In this document: one piece after another, positions 52,251 to 61,100 of the stretch | How positions within the stretch are numbered: the stretch's first letter is position 1 | Layout of the letters: every line of letters begins with the position of its first letter | Assembly (NCBI GenBank): GCA_045807125.1 | Contig: JBJMHZ010000035.1 | Span: 1 to 64,000, forward strand | Reading direction: 5' to 3' | DNA length: 64,000 bases | Source of the DNA: JBJMHZ01 sp045807125 | GTDB taxonomy: Bacteria; Actinomycetota; Actinomycetes; JAWWOL01 | The notes under the pieces: model-generated | The model's input: only the letters and a program-made list of their open reading frames with translations | Told to the model about the DNA's origin: nothing | Databases searched by the model: none | Position numbers and translations under genes: made by a program

Positions 52251-53513
52251 GTGACCGACTCGCCGACCCGTGCCGACGCCGAGCGCCTCGACGCCGGCGA
52301 CCCGCTGCGGTCCTACCGCGACCGGTTCGTCATCGCCGACCCGGATCTGCTCTACCTCGACGGCAACTCGCTCGGGAGGCTGCCGGTCGGCACCGGCGAC
52401 GCCCTGTCGCGGATGGTGGCCGAGGAGTGGGGAGAGGCGCTCATCCGGTCGTGGCACCACTGGATCGACCTGCCGAACGAGGTCGGTGACCTCATCGGCA
52501 CCCGGCTGCTCGGCGCGCGACCAGGCGAGACCGCCGTGTCCGACTCGACCACCGTCAACCTGTACAAGCTCGCCGCCGCCGCGGTCGGCGCCCGGCCGGG
52601 GCGCCGGGTCGTCGTGACCGACGACGACAACTTCCCCACCGACCGCTACGTCCTGCAGGGCCTGTGCCAGGAGCGGGGGCTCGAGCTGCGGACGGTGCGC
52701 ACCGACATCGATAGCGGCATCGACGCGGCGACCGTCGCCGCCGCCGTGGACGGCGACACCGCGCTCGTGTCGCTGTCGCACGTGGCCTACCGCTCGGGCG
52801 CCGTCGCACCGCTCGGCGAGATCACCGCGCTCGCCCACGACGCCGGCGCGCTCGTCCTGTGGGACCTCTCCCACGCGGCCGGCGCGGTCCCGGTGGGGCT
52901 GGCCGAGCACGACGTCGACCTCGCGGTCGGGTGCACCTACAAGTACCTGAACGGCGGCCCCGGCTCGCCGGCCTTCCTCTACGTGCGCCGCGACCTGCAG
53001 GAGCGGCTGCGCCAGCCGATCTGGGGCTGGTTCGGGCAGCGCGGGCAGTTCGAGATGGGCGAGGCGTACGACCCGCAGCCCGACATCAGGCGGTTCCTCG
53101 TCGGTACGCCCCCCGTGCTGACGCTCTGCACGATCCGGGAGGGCGCCGCGCTGCTCGCCGAGGCCGGCATCGACCGGCTGCGGGCGAAGGGCGTCGCACT
53201 GACCGACCTGCTGATCCGGCTGGCCGACGCGTGGCTCGTCCCGCTCGGCTTCCGCCTCGCCTCGCCGCGCGACCCGGCCCGCCGTGGATCGCACGTCGCG
53301 CTGCACCACCCCGACGCCTACCGCATCTGCCGCGCCCTGATCGAGCAGGCCGGCGTTATCCCCGACTTCCGCACGCCGGACCGCGTCCGCCTCGGCCCGG
53401 CGCCCGTCACCACGCGCTTCGTCGACGTGCACGACGCGATGGCGCGGCTGCGCGACCTCGTGGCGTCCGGCGCGCACGAGCAGTACGACGACACCCGGCT
53501 GGCCGTCACGTGA
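52251..53513 (+). CDS. kynU: Kynureninase
   Basis: A 420-residue PLP enzyme of fold type I that cleaves kynurenine to anthranilate and alanine. Motifs: LYLDGNSLGRLPVGT, SDSTTVNLYKLAAAA, DNFPTDRYVLQGL, LWDLSHAAGAVPVGL and the PLP-lysine segment GCTYKYLNGGPGSPAFLYV. GTG start at 52251; its stop overlaps the inositol monophosphatase gene by 4 bp. No tryptophan dioxygenase or formamidase is in the window. Its product anthranilate could feed the CoA-dependent cluster at 39-46 kb. Confidence 0.93.
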   Translation: MTDSPTRADAERLDAGDPLRSYRDRFVIADPDLLYLDGNSLGRLPVGTGDALSRMVAEEWGEALIRSWHHWIDLPNEVGDLIGTRLLGARPGETAVSDSTTVNLYKLAAAAVGARPGRRVVVTDDDNFPTDRYVLQGLCQERGLELRTVRTDIDSGIDAATVAAAVDGDTALVSLSHVAYRSGAVAPLGEITALAHDAGALVLWDLSHAAGAVPVGLAEHDVDLAVGCTYKYLNGGPGSPAFLYVRRDLQERLRQPIWGWFGQRGQFEMGEAYDPQPDIRRFLVGTPPVLTLCTIREGAALLAEAGIDRLRAKGVALTDLLIRLADAWLVPLGFRLASPRDPARRGSHVALHHPDAYRICRALIEQAGVIPDFRTPDRVRLGPAPVTTRFVDVHDAMARLRDLVASGAHEQYDDTRLAVT

Positions 53514-54352
53514 CGGCACCCTCCCGAGCAGCCGGCGGCGCCGATCCCGGCGAGCTGCTGGCGCTCGCCACGGCCGTCGCGCGGGAGGCCGGTGCGCTCG
53601 TCCTCGACCGCGGCGGCGTCGGCGGTGGCGCCACCGCCGTCGGCACCAAGTCGTCGTCGACCGATGTCGTGACGGCCACCGACCGCGCGGCCGAGGCGCT
53701 CATCGTGCAGCGGCTGCGGGCGGCCCGGCCGGGCGACGCCGTGCTCGGCGAGGAGGGCGGGGCGCAGGGGTCTAGCGCGAGCGGCGTCCGCTGGCTCGTC
53801 GACCCCCTCGACGGCACGGTCAACTACCTGTACGGCATCCCGCAGTACGCCGTGTCGCTCGCCGCCGAGGTCGATGGCGAGGTCGTGGCCGGCGTCGTCC
53901 TCGATCCGGCGAAGGACGAGCTGTACGCGGCCACCCTCGGCGGCGGTGCCACGCGCAACGGCCGGCCGATCCGCTGCTCCGATCGCGCCGAGCTCGGCCA
54001 GGCCCTCGTCGCCACCGGCTTCTCCTACGACGCGGACCGGCGGGCCCGGCAGGCCGCCGCTCTCGCCCGGCTCCTCCCCGCGGTGCGCGACATCAGGCGG
54101 ATGGGCGCCGCCGCGCTGGACCTGTGCGCCGTGGCGTGCGGGCGGGTCGACGCGTACTACGAGAAGGCGCTCCATCCGTGGGACGTCGCGGCGGGTGCGC
54201 TGATCGCGCGCGAGGCCGGCGCCCGGGTGGGCACCTTGCAGGGCGCGCCGGACGGGTCGTCCTTCACCGGTGACTTCCTCCTGGCGACGGCGCCCGGCGT
54301 GCACGACGCGCTGCGCCGCCTGCTCGCCGAGCTGGGCGCCGACCGGGACTGA
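53510..54352 (+). CDS. Inositol monophosphatase family phosphatase
   Basis: A 280-residue Mg-dependent phosphatase: GEEGG, WLVDPLDGTVNYLYGIP (metal-binding DPLDGT) and HPWDVAAGALIAREAGA, all catalytic elements of the family. GTG start overlaps the kynureninase stop (GTGA). The substrate could be inositol-phosphate, histidinol-phosphate or another sugar phosphate; the gene context does not decide. Converges with the ABC permease gene. Confidence 0.9.
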   Translation: MTAPSRAAGGADPGELLALATAVAREAGALVLDRGGVGGGATAVGTKSSSTDVVTATDRAAEALIVQRLRAARPGDAVLGEEGGAQGSSASGVRWLVDPLDGTVNYLYGIPQYAVSLAAEVDGEVVAGVVLDPAKDELYAATLGGGATRNGRPIRCSDRAELGQALVATGFSYDADRRARQAAALARLLPAVRDIRRMGAAALDLCAVACGRVDAYYEKALHPWDVAAGALIAREAGARVGTLQGAPDGSSFTGDFLLATAPGVHDALRRLLAELGADRD

Positions 54353-54361
54353 CGCCGTCGC

Positions 54362-55186
54362 TCAGGCCGCGGTGCGGCGGCTGACGGGCGGAGCGGCCGC
54401 CAGCCGCCGCAACCGGTGCGCGTCGTCGAAGAGCACGCGCTGGCTGAGCTTCGCGACGACGACCCCGGCGACGGCGGCCGCTCCCAGCACCATGTACATG
54501 ACGACGATCTGGTAGCGGATCGCGAGCAGCGGCGAGACGCCGGCGATGATGAGCCCCGTCATGGCGCCGGGCAGCGCGATGAGTCCGACCGTCGCGGTCG
54601 AGTCGATCTGCGGGGCGAGCGCGGTGCGCAGGGCCGACCGGAGGTGCGGCGCGAACGCCTCGGAGCCCGGCAGCCCGAGGGCGAGCCGCGCCTCGACCTC
54701 CCGGCGCGAGCGCTCCACCTCGTCGCGCAACCGCAGCATCGTCACCGACGTGCCGCTCATCGCCGCGTTGCAGACCATGCCGCCGATCGGGATGACCACC
54801 CGCGGCTCGGCCGCGACCACGCCGGCCCCCACCAGCAGCCCGAGCGTGGCGATGACGGCGATCGCCACTGCGGTCGTGGCGAGCAGCTGCGCCCTCGGCA
54901 GGCCGCGGCCGCGGCGCGCGCCGACCCGGCCGGCGACGACGACCATGCCGCCGACCCAGCCGAGCGAGCCGGGGATGCCGGTGTGGGTGAAGACGAGCTT
55001 CAGCAGGTAGCCGACGCCGATGAGCTGGACCGCCGCTCGCGCGCTCGCCACCAGGAGCTCCCGGGTCAGTCCGAGCCGCTCGCGCACGATGACCGCGCCG
55101 GCGATGCCCACCAGGACCACCGACAGCGCGACGCCCCACCAGGACGGCACGGGCACGGTGGCGGCGCCGAGCAGAACCGCGATCAC
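54362..55186 (-). CDS. FetB/UPF0014-type ABC transporter permease
   Basis: A 274-residue protein with about seven membrane helices. Family landmarks: ARAAVQLIGVGYLLKLVF, PIGGMVCNAAMSGTSVTMLRL and STATVGLIALPGAMTGLIIAGVSPLLAIRYQIVVMYM. Homologues (E. coli FetB/YbbM) work with FetA in iron homeostasis and oxidative stress resistance. The start overlaps the ATPase gene's stop by 4 bp. Confidence 0.88.
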   Translation of the reverse strand: MIAVLLGAATVPVPSWWGVALSVVLVGIAGAVIVRERLGLTRELLVASARAAVQLIGVGYLLKLVFTHTGIPGSLGWVGGMVVVAGRVGARRGRGLPRAQLLATTAVAIAVIATLGLLVGAGVVAAEPRVVIPIGGMVCNAAMSGTSVTMLRLRDEVERSRREVEARLALGLPGSEAFAPHLRSALRTALAPQIDSTATVGLIALPGAMTGLIIAGVSPLLAIRYQIVVMYMVLGAAAVAGVVVAKLSQRVLFDDAHRLRRLAAAPPVSRRTAA

Positions 55187-55917
55187 GATGCGCCTCGCAG
55201 GAAGGTGCGCACGTCGTCGGGCGCATCCTCGCCGAACACGTCCCGCACGGTGCCAGCGTGGGCGACCTGGCCACCGATGAGGACCACCACGTCGTCGGCC
55301 AGCCGCCGCGCCTGCCGCAGGTCGTGGCTCACCATGACCACCGTGAGGCCGGCGTCGACCAGCCCGCGCACGACCCGCTCGACCGCGGCAGCCGCAAAGC
55401 TGTCGAGCGCCGACGTCGGCTCGTCGAGCAGCAGCACCTCGGGCCCGATGGCCAGCGCCCGCGCCAGGCAGAGCCGCTGGGCCTCGCCGCCTGACAGGCC
55501 CTCGGTGCGGCGGTCGGCGAGCTCGTCGGGCGGCAGCCCCACCCGGTCGAGCAGGACGGCAGCCTCCGCCTCGGTGAGCCCCGGTGCGCCTACCCGCAGG
55601 TCGTCCAGCACCGTCGCGCCGAGCAGCACGGGTGACTGCTGGAGCATGCCGACGCGGCGGCGGAGGGCGAGAACGTCGTACGCCGGCAGCGGCCGGCCGT
55701 GGAACCGCACCTGGCCGCTCGACGGCTCCTCCAGCCGGTTCAGCAGGCGGAGCAACGTGGTCTTGCCGGCGCCGCTCGGCCCGACCAGCGCCGTGACCCG
55801 GGCGGCGGCGAGCGGCTGGGTGACGCCGTGCAGCGAGTGCCGGTCGCCGGCGACGCTGGGGTGCGCGACCGTCACGTCGTCGATGACGAACAGCGGCTCG
55901 CCCGGCGTGGTCGTCAT
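55183..55917 (-). CDS. FetA-type ABC transporter ATP-binding protein
   Basis: A 244-residue ATPase: Walker A GPSGAGKTTLL, Q-loop LQQSPVLLG, signature LSGGEAQRLCLARAL, Walker B VLLLDEPTSALD and switch His in MVSHDLRQA. It overlaps the FetB-like permease and forms a two-gene exporter-like unit; iron export is inferred from family. Confidence 0.9.
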   Translation of the reverse strand: MTTTPGEPLFVIDDVTVAHPSVAGDRHSLHGVTQPLAAARVTALVGPSGAGKTTLLRLLNRLEEPSSGQVRFHGRPLPAYDVLALRRRVGMLQQSPVLLGATVLDDLRVGAPGLTEAEAAVLLDRVGLPPDELADRRTEGLSGGEAQRLCLARALAIGPEVLLLDEPTSALDSFAAAAVERVVRGLVDAGLTVVMVSHDLRQARRLADDVVVLIGGQVAHAGTVRDVFGEDAPDDVRTFLRGAS

Positions 55918-55954
55918 CGGGTCCTCACCGGGCCGTCGTCCCCCGGCGCCGTGC

Positions 55955-56980
55955 TCACTTCGCGAGCGCGGTACCGGTCGAGCGGAGATCCTCGCAGGCC
56001 TGCACGACGCGGGCCGTCATGCCCTTCTCGGCCGCCTTCATCCAGGTGCGCGGGTCGTAGTTCTTCTTCACGCCGACCTCGCCGTCGACCTTCAGCACGC
56101 CGTCGTAGTTGGTGAACATGTGGGCGGCGACCGGCCTGGTGTAGGCGTACTGGGTGTCGGTGTCGACGTTCATCTTCACGACGCCGTAGTCGAGGGTCTC
56201 GCGGATCTCCTCCAGCAGCGACCCGGAGCCGCCGTGGAAGACGAGGTCGAACGGCTTGTCCTTGCCGTACTTCTTGCCCACCTCGTCCTGGATGCTCTTG
56301 AGGATCGACGGCTTGAGCTTGACGTTGCCGGGCTTGTAGACGCCGTGCACGTTGCCGAACGTCGCGGCCAGGATGTAGCGGCCGTTCTCGCCAAGGCCGA
56401 GCATCTCGGCGGTGCGCATCGCGTCGGCCGGGTGGGTGTAGAGCTTCTCGTTGATCTCGTTGGCGACGCCGTCCTCCTCGCCGCCGACGACGCCGATCTC
56501 GAGCTCCATGACGATGCGCGCCTTGGCGCAGGCCTCGAGCAGCTCGCGGGCGATGCGGAGGTTCTCCTCGAGCTCGACCGCCGAGCCGTCCCACATGTGC
56601 GACTGGAACAGCGGCTCCTGCCCGGCGGAGACCCGCTCCTGGCTGATCGCGATCAGCGGCCGCATGTAGCCGTCGAGCTTGTCCAGCGGGCAGTGGTCGG
56701 TGTGCAGCGCGATGTTGACGGAGTACTTGGCCGCGACCACGTGGGCGAACTCGGCCAGCGCCACCGCGCCCGCGACCATGTCCTTCACGCCCTGCCCGGA
56801 GGCGAACTCGGCGCCGCCGGTGGAGACCTGCACGATGCCGTCGCTCTCCGCCTCGGCGAAGCCCTGCAGGGCCGCGTTGAGCGTGGACGACGAGGTCACG
56901 TTGATCGCCGGGTAGGCGAAGGCGCCCGCCTTGGCGCGGTCGAGCATCTGGGCGTAGACCTCGGGCGTTGCGATCGGCAT
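55955..56980 (-). CDS. fbaA: Fructose-bisphosphate aldolase, class II
   Basis: A 341-residue zinc-dependent aldolase of glycolysis/gluconeogenesis. It has AFAYPAINVTSSSTLNAAL, NIALHTDHCPLDK (catalytic Asp and zinc His), VFHGGSGSLLEEI and VKMNVDTDTQYAYTRPVA. ATG 56980. It follows the CbrC-like gene on the same strand, with a 202-bp gap containing a hairpin, so it probably has its own promoter. Confidence 0.96.
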   Translation of the reverse strand: MPIATPEVYAQMLDRAKAGAFAYPAINVTSSSTLNAALQGFAEAESDGIVQVSTGGAEFASGQGVKDMVAGAVALAEFAHVVAAKYSVNIALHTDHCPLDKLDGYMRPLIAISQERVSAGQEPLFQSHMWDGSAVELEENLRIARELLEACAKARIVMELEIGVVGGEEDGVANEINEKLYTHPADAMRTAEMLGLGENGRYILAATFGNVHGVYKPGNVKLKPSILKSIQDEVGKKYGKDKPFDLVFHGGSGSLLEEIRETLDYGVVKMNVDTDTQYAYTRPVAAHMFTNYDGVLKVDGEVGVKKNYDPRTWMKAAEKGMTARVVQACEDLRSTGTALAK

Positions 56981-57136
56981 GGCGGTCCTCCGTACGGCGT
57001 CCGTCGGGCTCGGTCGGCTCCGGCCCCTCAGTATCCCCGGGGCCGCCGAGCGGCCGGGAAGCGCGGGTCCGGCGATCCCCGACCGGCGCTCTAGCCGCGC
57101 GCCAACGAGCTGCTATCACCGCGTCGTAGCCCGCGC

Positions 57137-57177
57137 TACCGGTCACGGCCCCGCTGCCGTCGGTGACGAGCGGTAGA
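57137..57177 (-). terminator. Stem-loop after the CbrC-like gene
   Basis: CTACCG / CGGTAG plus an inner GTCAC / GTGAC stem with an internal bulge, beginning 6 bp after the CbrC-like stop codon. A likely end of the RHS-immunity transcript before the aldolase gene. Confidence 0.45.
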
Positions 57178-57182
57178 GAAGG

Positions 57183-57743
57183 TCAGCGGTCGTCGCTGTA
57201 GCCGACGTAGGCGCTGCAGGTCTCGCAGCGGAACAGGTACGCCGTCGGGGAGCGGTCGCGCGCCAGCGCCGCCATCCAGCCGTCCACGGCGTCGGGCGGC
57301 AACCCCGACCCGGCGGCCTCCGCACGCACCGCCTCGACCGCGTCGGGCCCGAGGAGCCGAAGGTCGTCGATGCCCTGCGGGCCGAGATAGACGGCAGGGA
57401 CGCCGTGATGAGGGAGCCACCGCTCCGGCTGCCAGCCGCTGAAGCCGGGGGTGCGGTGCAGCAGCTCGTCGCGCAACTGCGCGGTGAGGGCCGACCAGTC
57501 GTCGCGCGCGAGGATGTCGGTGAAGAGCAGGCCGAAGCGCTCGGCGGCGGTCCCGTCTGCGATGCACCAGGGGCACAGCGCCTCGGGAGGGTCCTCGTCG
57601 CCATAGGACGGGCCCACGTACCGGTGGCTGCGCTCCTTCCCGCACGCGCCGCAGCGCCCTGCTTCGGGCACCACGCTCCCGGTGGCGACCGGATCGGGGT
57701 GGTAGCGGAACGCCGGGAGGGCGGCAGCCTGGTCGCCGGTCAT
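57183..57743 (-). CDS. CbrC family (UPF0167) protein
   Basis: A 186-residue protein: LPAFRYHPDPVATGSVVP, a CGACGKERSHRYVGPSYG zinc-ribbon-like pair, and LCPWCIADGTAAERFGLLFTD; a third pair is CETCSAY near the C-terminus. This is the CbrC/UPF0167 family, named for an E. coli gene linked to colicin E2 (DNase) tolerance. Its ATG overlaps the stop of the preceding small gene, and both follow the nuclease-tipped RHS gene, so a protective role is a reasonable inference. Confidence 0.88.
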   Translation of the reverse strand: MTGDQAAALPAFRYHPDPVATGSVVPEAGRCGACGKERSHRYVGPSYGDEDPPEALCPWCIADGTAAERFGLLFTDILARDDWSALTAQLRDELLHRTPGFSGWQPERWLPHHGVPAVYLGPQGIDDLRLLGPDAVEAVRAEAAGSGLPPDAVDGWMAALARDRSPTAYLFRCETCSAYVGYSDDR

Positions 57744-58132
57744 GCGTCACCGGCCAGGACGCCGGCCGCCGGCCCCGGCCGGGCGGCGAGCAGCGCGCGC
57801 CCGGGCCGCTCCCCGCTCGCCAGGCTGCCGAGCACCTGGCCATCGAGCGAGACCTCGGCCGTCCCGTCCGGCCGCCACCGCACCTCGACCCCCGTCTCGT
57901 CGGCGGGCGGTCGAGCCGCGTCGGGGTGGACGTACGCCGCCGGATTGCGGAACGGCGCCCGGTCGGGGTCGGTCCACTCCGGCGTCGCGGGCGTCTCACC
58001 GACGTTGTAGAGCCACACGTCGCCGGTGATCCGGCCGTCGTCGAGGAAGTAGGCGTAGCACACCCGCTCGTCCTCCTCGACGACGACCGTCGCCCGTCCG
58101 TCCTCGCGGTCGAACCGCCGCATGAACCCCAT
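57740..58132 (-). CDS. Candidate immunity protein for the adjacent RHS nuclease
   Basis: A 130-residue acidic protein. ATG 58132 has GGAG about 6 nt upstream and lies 19 bp after the RHS stop, the standard place of an immunity gene. Sequence landmarks: FDREDGRATVVVEEDERVCY, DGRITGDVWLYNVGETPATP and PFRNPAAYV. The first half recalls small proteins linked to contact-dependent toxins. It has no signal peptide or membrane segment, as expected for a cytoplasmic inhibitor of a nuclease. The immunity role is inferred from position. Confidence 0.72.
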   Translation of the reverse strand: MGFMRRFDREDGRATVVVEEDERVCYAYFLDDGRITGDVWLYNVGETPATPEWTDPDRAPFRNPAAYVHPDAARPPADETGVEVRWRPDGTAEVSLDGQVLGSLASGERPGRALLAARPGPAAGVLAGDA

Positions 58133-58151
58133 CGTCGCTCCGGTCAAGGCA

Positions 58152-61100
58152 TCAGCAGGGAGGACCGTCGTCGTTCCAGCGGCCACGATCCCACTCGTCC
58201 CGCCAGTATTGCTTGCGCTCCTGGTCGAAGGCATGCCGATCGATCTCGGACGGGTCCTCACCGGTGTTGGGATGGTTCTTGCTGAAGTTGTCGCCGAGCC
58301 GGTGGTCGGTACGGCTCATCTCGTCGAGCGGGCTGTCCATCGACTGGCCGCGGTGGTGCAGCTCGATCGGGTAGCCGTCGAGGCCGATGGGCGGGCGACC
58401 ACGAGCCGGCGGCGGCGCCCCGATCTGGTCCGGCGGGAGCTTGTTGCCGCCGTTCTTGCCCGTCCCCTTGCATGGGTCGTCGTCGTCCGGGTCGTTGCCG
58501 GGGTCGTTCGGGTCGGCCGGCGCCGGTTGCGCGTCCGGGACCGCCGGGTTGTCCGGCACCGCCGGAGCATCCGGCCCGGCGGCAGGCGGTGCCCCCGGCG
58601 GCGGCGGAGCCGGGTCGTCCGGCGACGGGTCCTTCGGGAACGGGTTGGGGAAGCACGTCCCGTTGACGAAGCACGGCGTCCCGGCCTGCTGGAGCAGGCG
58701 GATGAGATAGAAGCTCAGCAGCGCGATCGCGGTGAGGATCGCGGCCACCTGGAGCGTCTCCGCGTACTCGATGAGCTCCTCGTGGCCGGTCGGGTCGGTG
58801 TAGTCCACCGGGTCGTTGCCGCTGTACGACCAGCGGTTGTAGCCGCCGGTCCCCGGCCCCGATGCCAGGTAGGAGTCGGCCGACATGAACCGTCCGGACG
58901 AGGGGTCGTAGGCCCTGGCTCGCAGGTCGACCAGTCCGGTGCGGTCGGTCAGCTCACCGGCGTAGCCGAACGCCGAGGAGCTGCCCGAGCTGCCGGTGAC
59001 CGCGCCGAAGACGTCGTAGGACGCGCTGCCCGTGACGGTGCCCGACTGGTCGGTGAGCCAGCGCACCGACCCGAGCGCGTCGGTGAGCGGATAGCTCGTC
59101 GTGCCGCCCGTGGTGTCGAAGGCGAGGCCGTCCGGCCCCCACGCGTCGATCTCCGAGCCCTGGCTCACGACCTTCGGCACGCCCGTCCCGACCCGGTCGT
59201 ACGCGTACGGGGTCGTTCCGGAGGCGCTCGTCGCGCTGGCCCGCGATCCGCCGGCGTCATAGGCGTACGTCGTCGCCTGCCCGCCGACGGTGGCGCGGGT
59301 CAGCTCACCGAGGCTGTCGTAGGCGAAGGAGTCCGACCCGCGCCTGGTCACCTCGTCGTCGGCGTCATAGGCGTACGTCGCCGTGCCGCTCGGCGCGGTG
59401 ACGGTGGTCAGCCGGCCGGCGCCGTCGTAGGCGTACGTCGTGGTCTGCCCGCCGATGGTCGTGGACAGGCGGTTGCCCGCGGGGTCGTACGCGTAGTTGA
59501 CGCGCGTCCCGTCGGCATAGGTCGCACCGGTGACCCGGCCGAGCGCGTCGTGGGTGTAGCTCTCCAGCCCGCCCGGGCCCCTGGCGCTCGTCCGCCGGCC
59601 CGCCGCGTCGACGGTGTAGTCGAGCCGCCGGACGGTCGTCCCGCTGGTGTGCGAGATCGAGGTGACATGCCCCGCCGCGTCGTAGCCGTAGCTCGAGGAC
59701 ACGCCGTTGCCGCGGTCCACCGACGAGAGCAGGCCGTCGGCCGTGTACCCGTACCGGGCGCTCGACGACCCCTCGGTGACGGCGGCCAGCCGCCCGTCGG
59801 TGTCGTAGCCGTAGTCGAGGCGGACGCCGGACACGGTGAGCGCGGTTCGCCGGCCGGCCGCGTCGTAGGCGTACCGCAGGTCGCTGCCGGCGCCGGAGAC
59901 CGACGACACGCGACCTGCACCGTCGTACCCGACCGTGGTGCTGCCCGTCGCGTCGTCGTAGCCGGTGAGGCGACCGGCCGCGTCGTAGCTGAAGGCGTCG
60001 GTGCCCTCCGGGTGAGCGACCGAGGCGAGCCGCCCGGCCGGCGTGTAGGCGTAGTCCACCTCCTGGCCGCGACCGTTGACGGTGCTGACCGGACGGCCGA
60101 GGTCGTCGTAGGACGCCTGGAGCGTCCGCCCGCTCGGGTCGACCTCGCGGACGACGTCACCGGCGGTGTCGTACCCCAGCGTCGTGACCGCGCCATCGGG
60201 GTCGACCAACCGGGTCGGGCGGCCCTCGGCGTCGTACTGGAACTGCACCGTCCCGCCGAGAGCGTCGGTCAGCTTGACCTCCCGCCCGTCGGCGTCGAAC
60301 TGCGAGCTCGTGACGGCGCCGAGCGGATCGGTCTCGCTGGTCGCCCGCCCGGCCGCGTCGTAGCCGTAAGAGGTGGTGTGCCCGAGCTGGTCGGTCTCCT
60401 GCACGAGCCGGCCCAACCGGTCGTACGCCAGCGTCACCCGGCCGGAGGACGGCTGGACGACGCCGGTCACGCGGCCGGCCAGGTCGTAGTCGAGCGACCA
60501 GCGATGCCCCGCCGGGTCGGTCCTGGCGGTGACGTTGCCGGCCGGGTCGTACGCGTAGCTCCATGCCCGGCCGGTGGCGTCCGTGCGGCTCGTGCGGTTG
60601 CCGGCCGCGTCGTACGCGTAAGCGGTGACGTCACCCAGGGCGTCGGTCACCGAGACGAGATCGCCGTCGGCGTCGTACCCGTAGGACGTCTCGTGCCCGA
60701 GCGGGTCGGTCCGCCCCAGCAGGTCGCCGCCGGCGTCGTAGCGGTACCGGGTGGCGTTGCCGGCCGGGTCGACGCTCCGCACCGCGAGCCCGGTGGCGTC
60801 GTACGCGGTCGTCCGCGTGCGGCCCAACGGATTGGTGATGCTCGTGCGGTGGCCGGCGGCGTCGAAGCCGTACTGCCACACCGCACCACCTGGCATGGTG
60901 CGCGAGGTCACCTCGGCATCGGCGTCGTAGCCATAGCGGGTGATCCGGCCAGTAGCGTCGGTGGCCGTGACGATGTCGCCGAAGCCGTCGTACGCACGGG
61001 TCCTGACCGCGCCGCTCGGCGCCGTCGTCTTGATGAGCCGCCCGTCGGCGTCGTACGCGTAGCTGGTCCGGTGGCCGAGCGGGTCGGTCTCGGAGGCGAG

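Noticed and set aside
58152..58400. Frameshift or degradation of the RHS tip
   Set aside because: The frame continues cleanly through the core, linker and LHH motif to a stop followed by an immunity-like gene; the gene looks intact at its 3' end.
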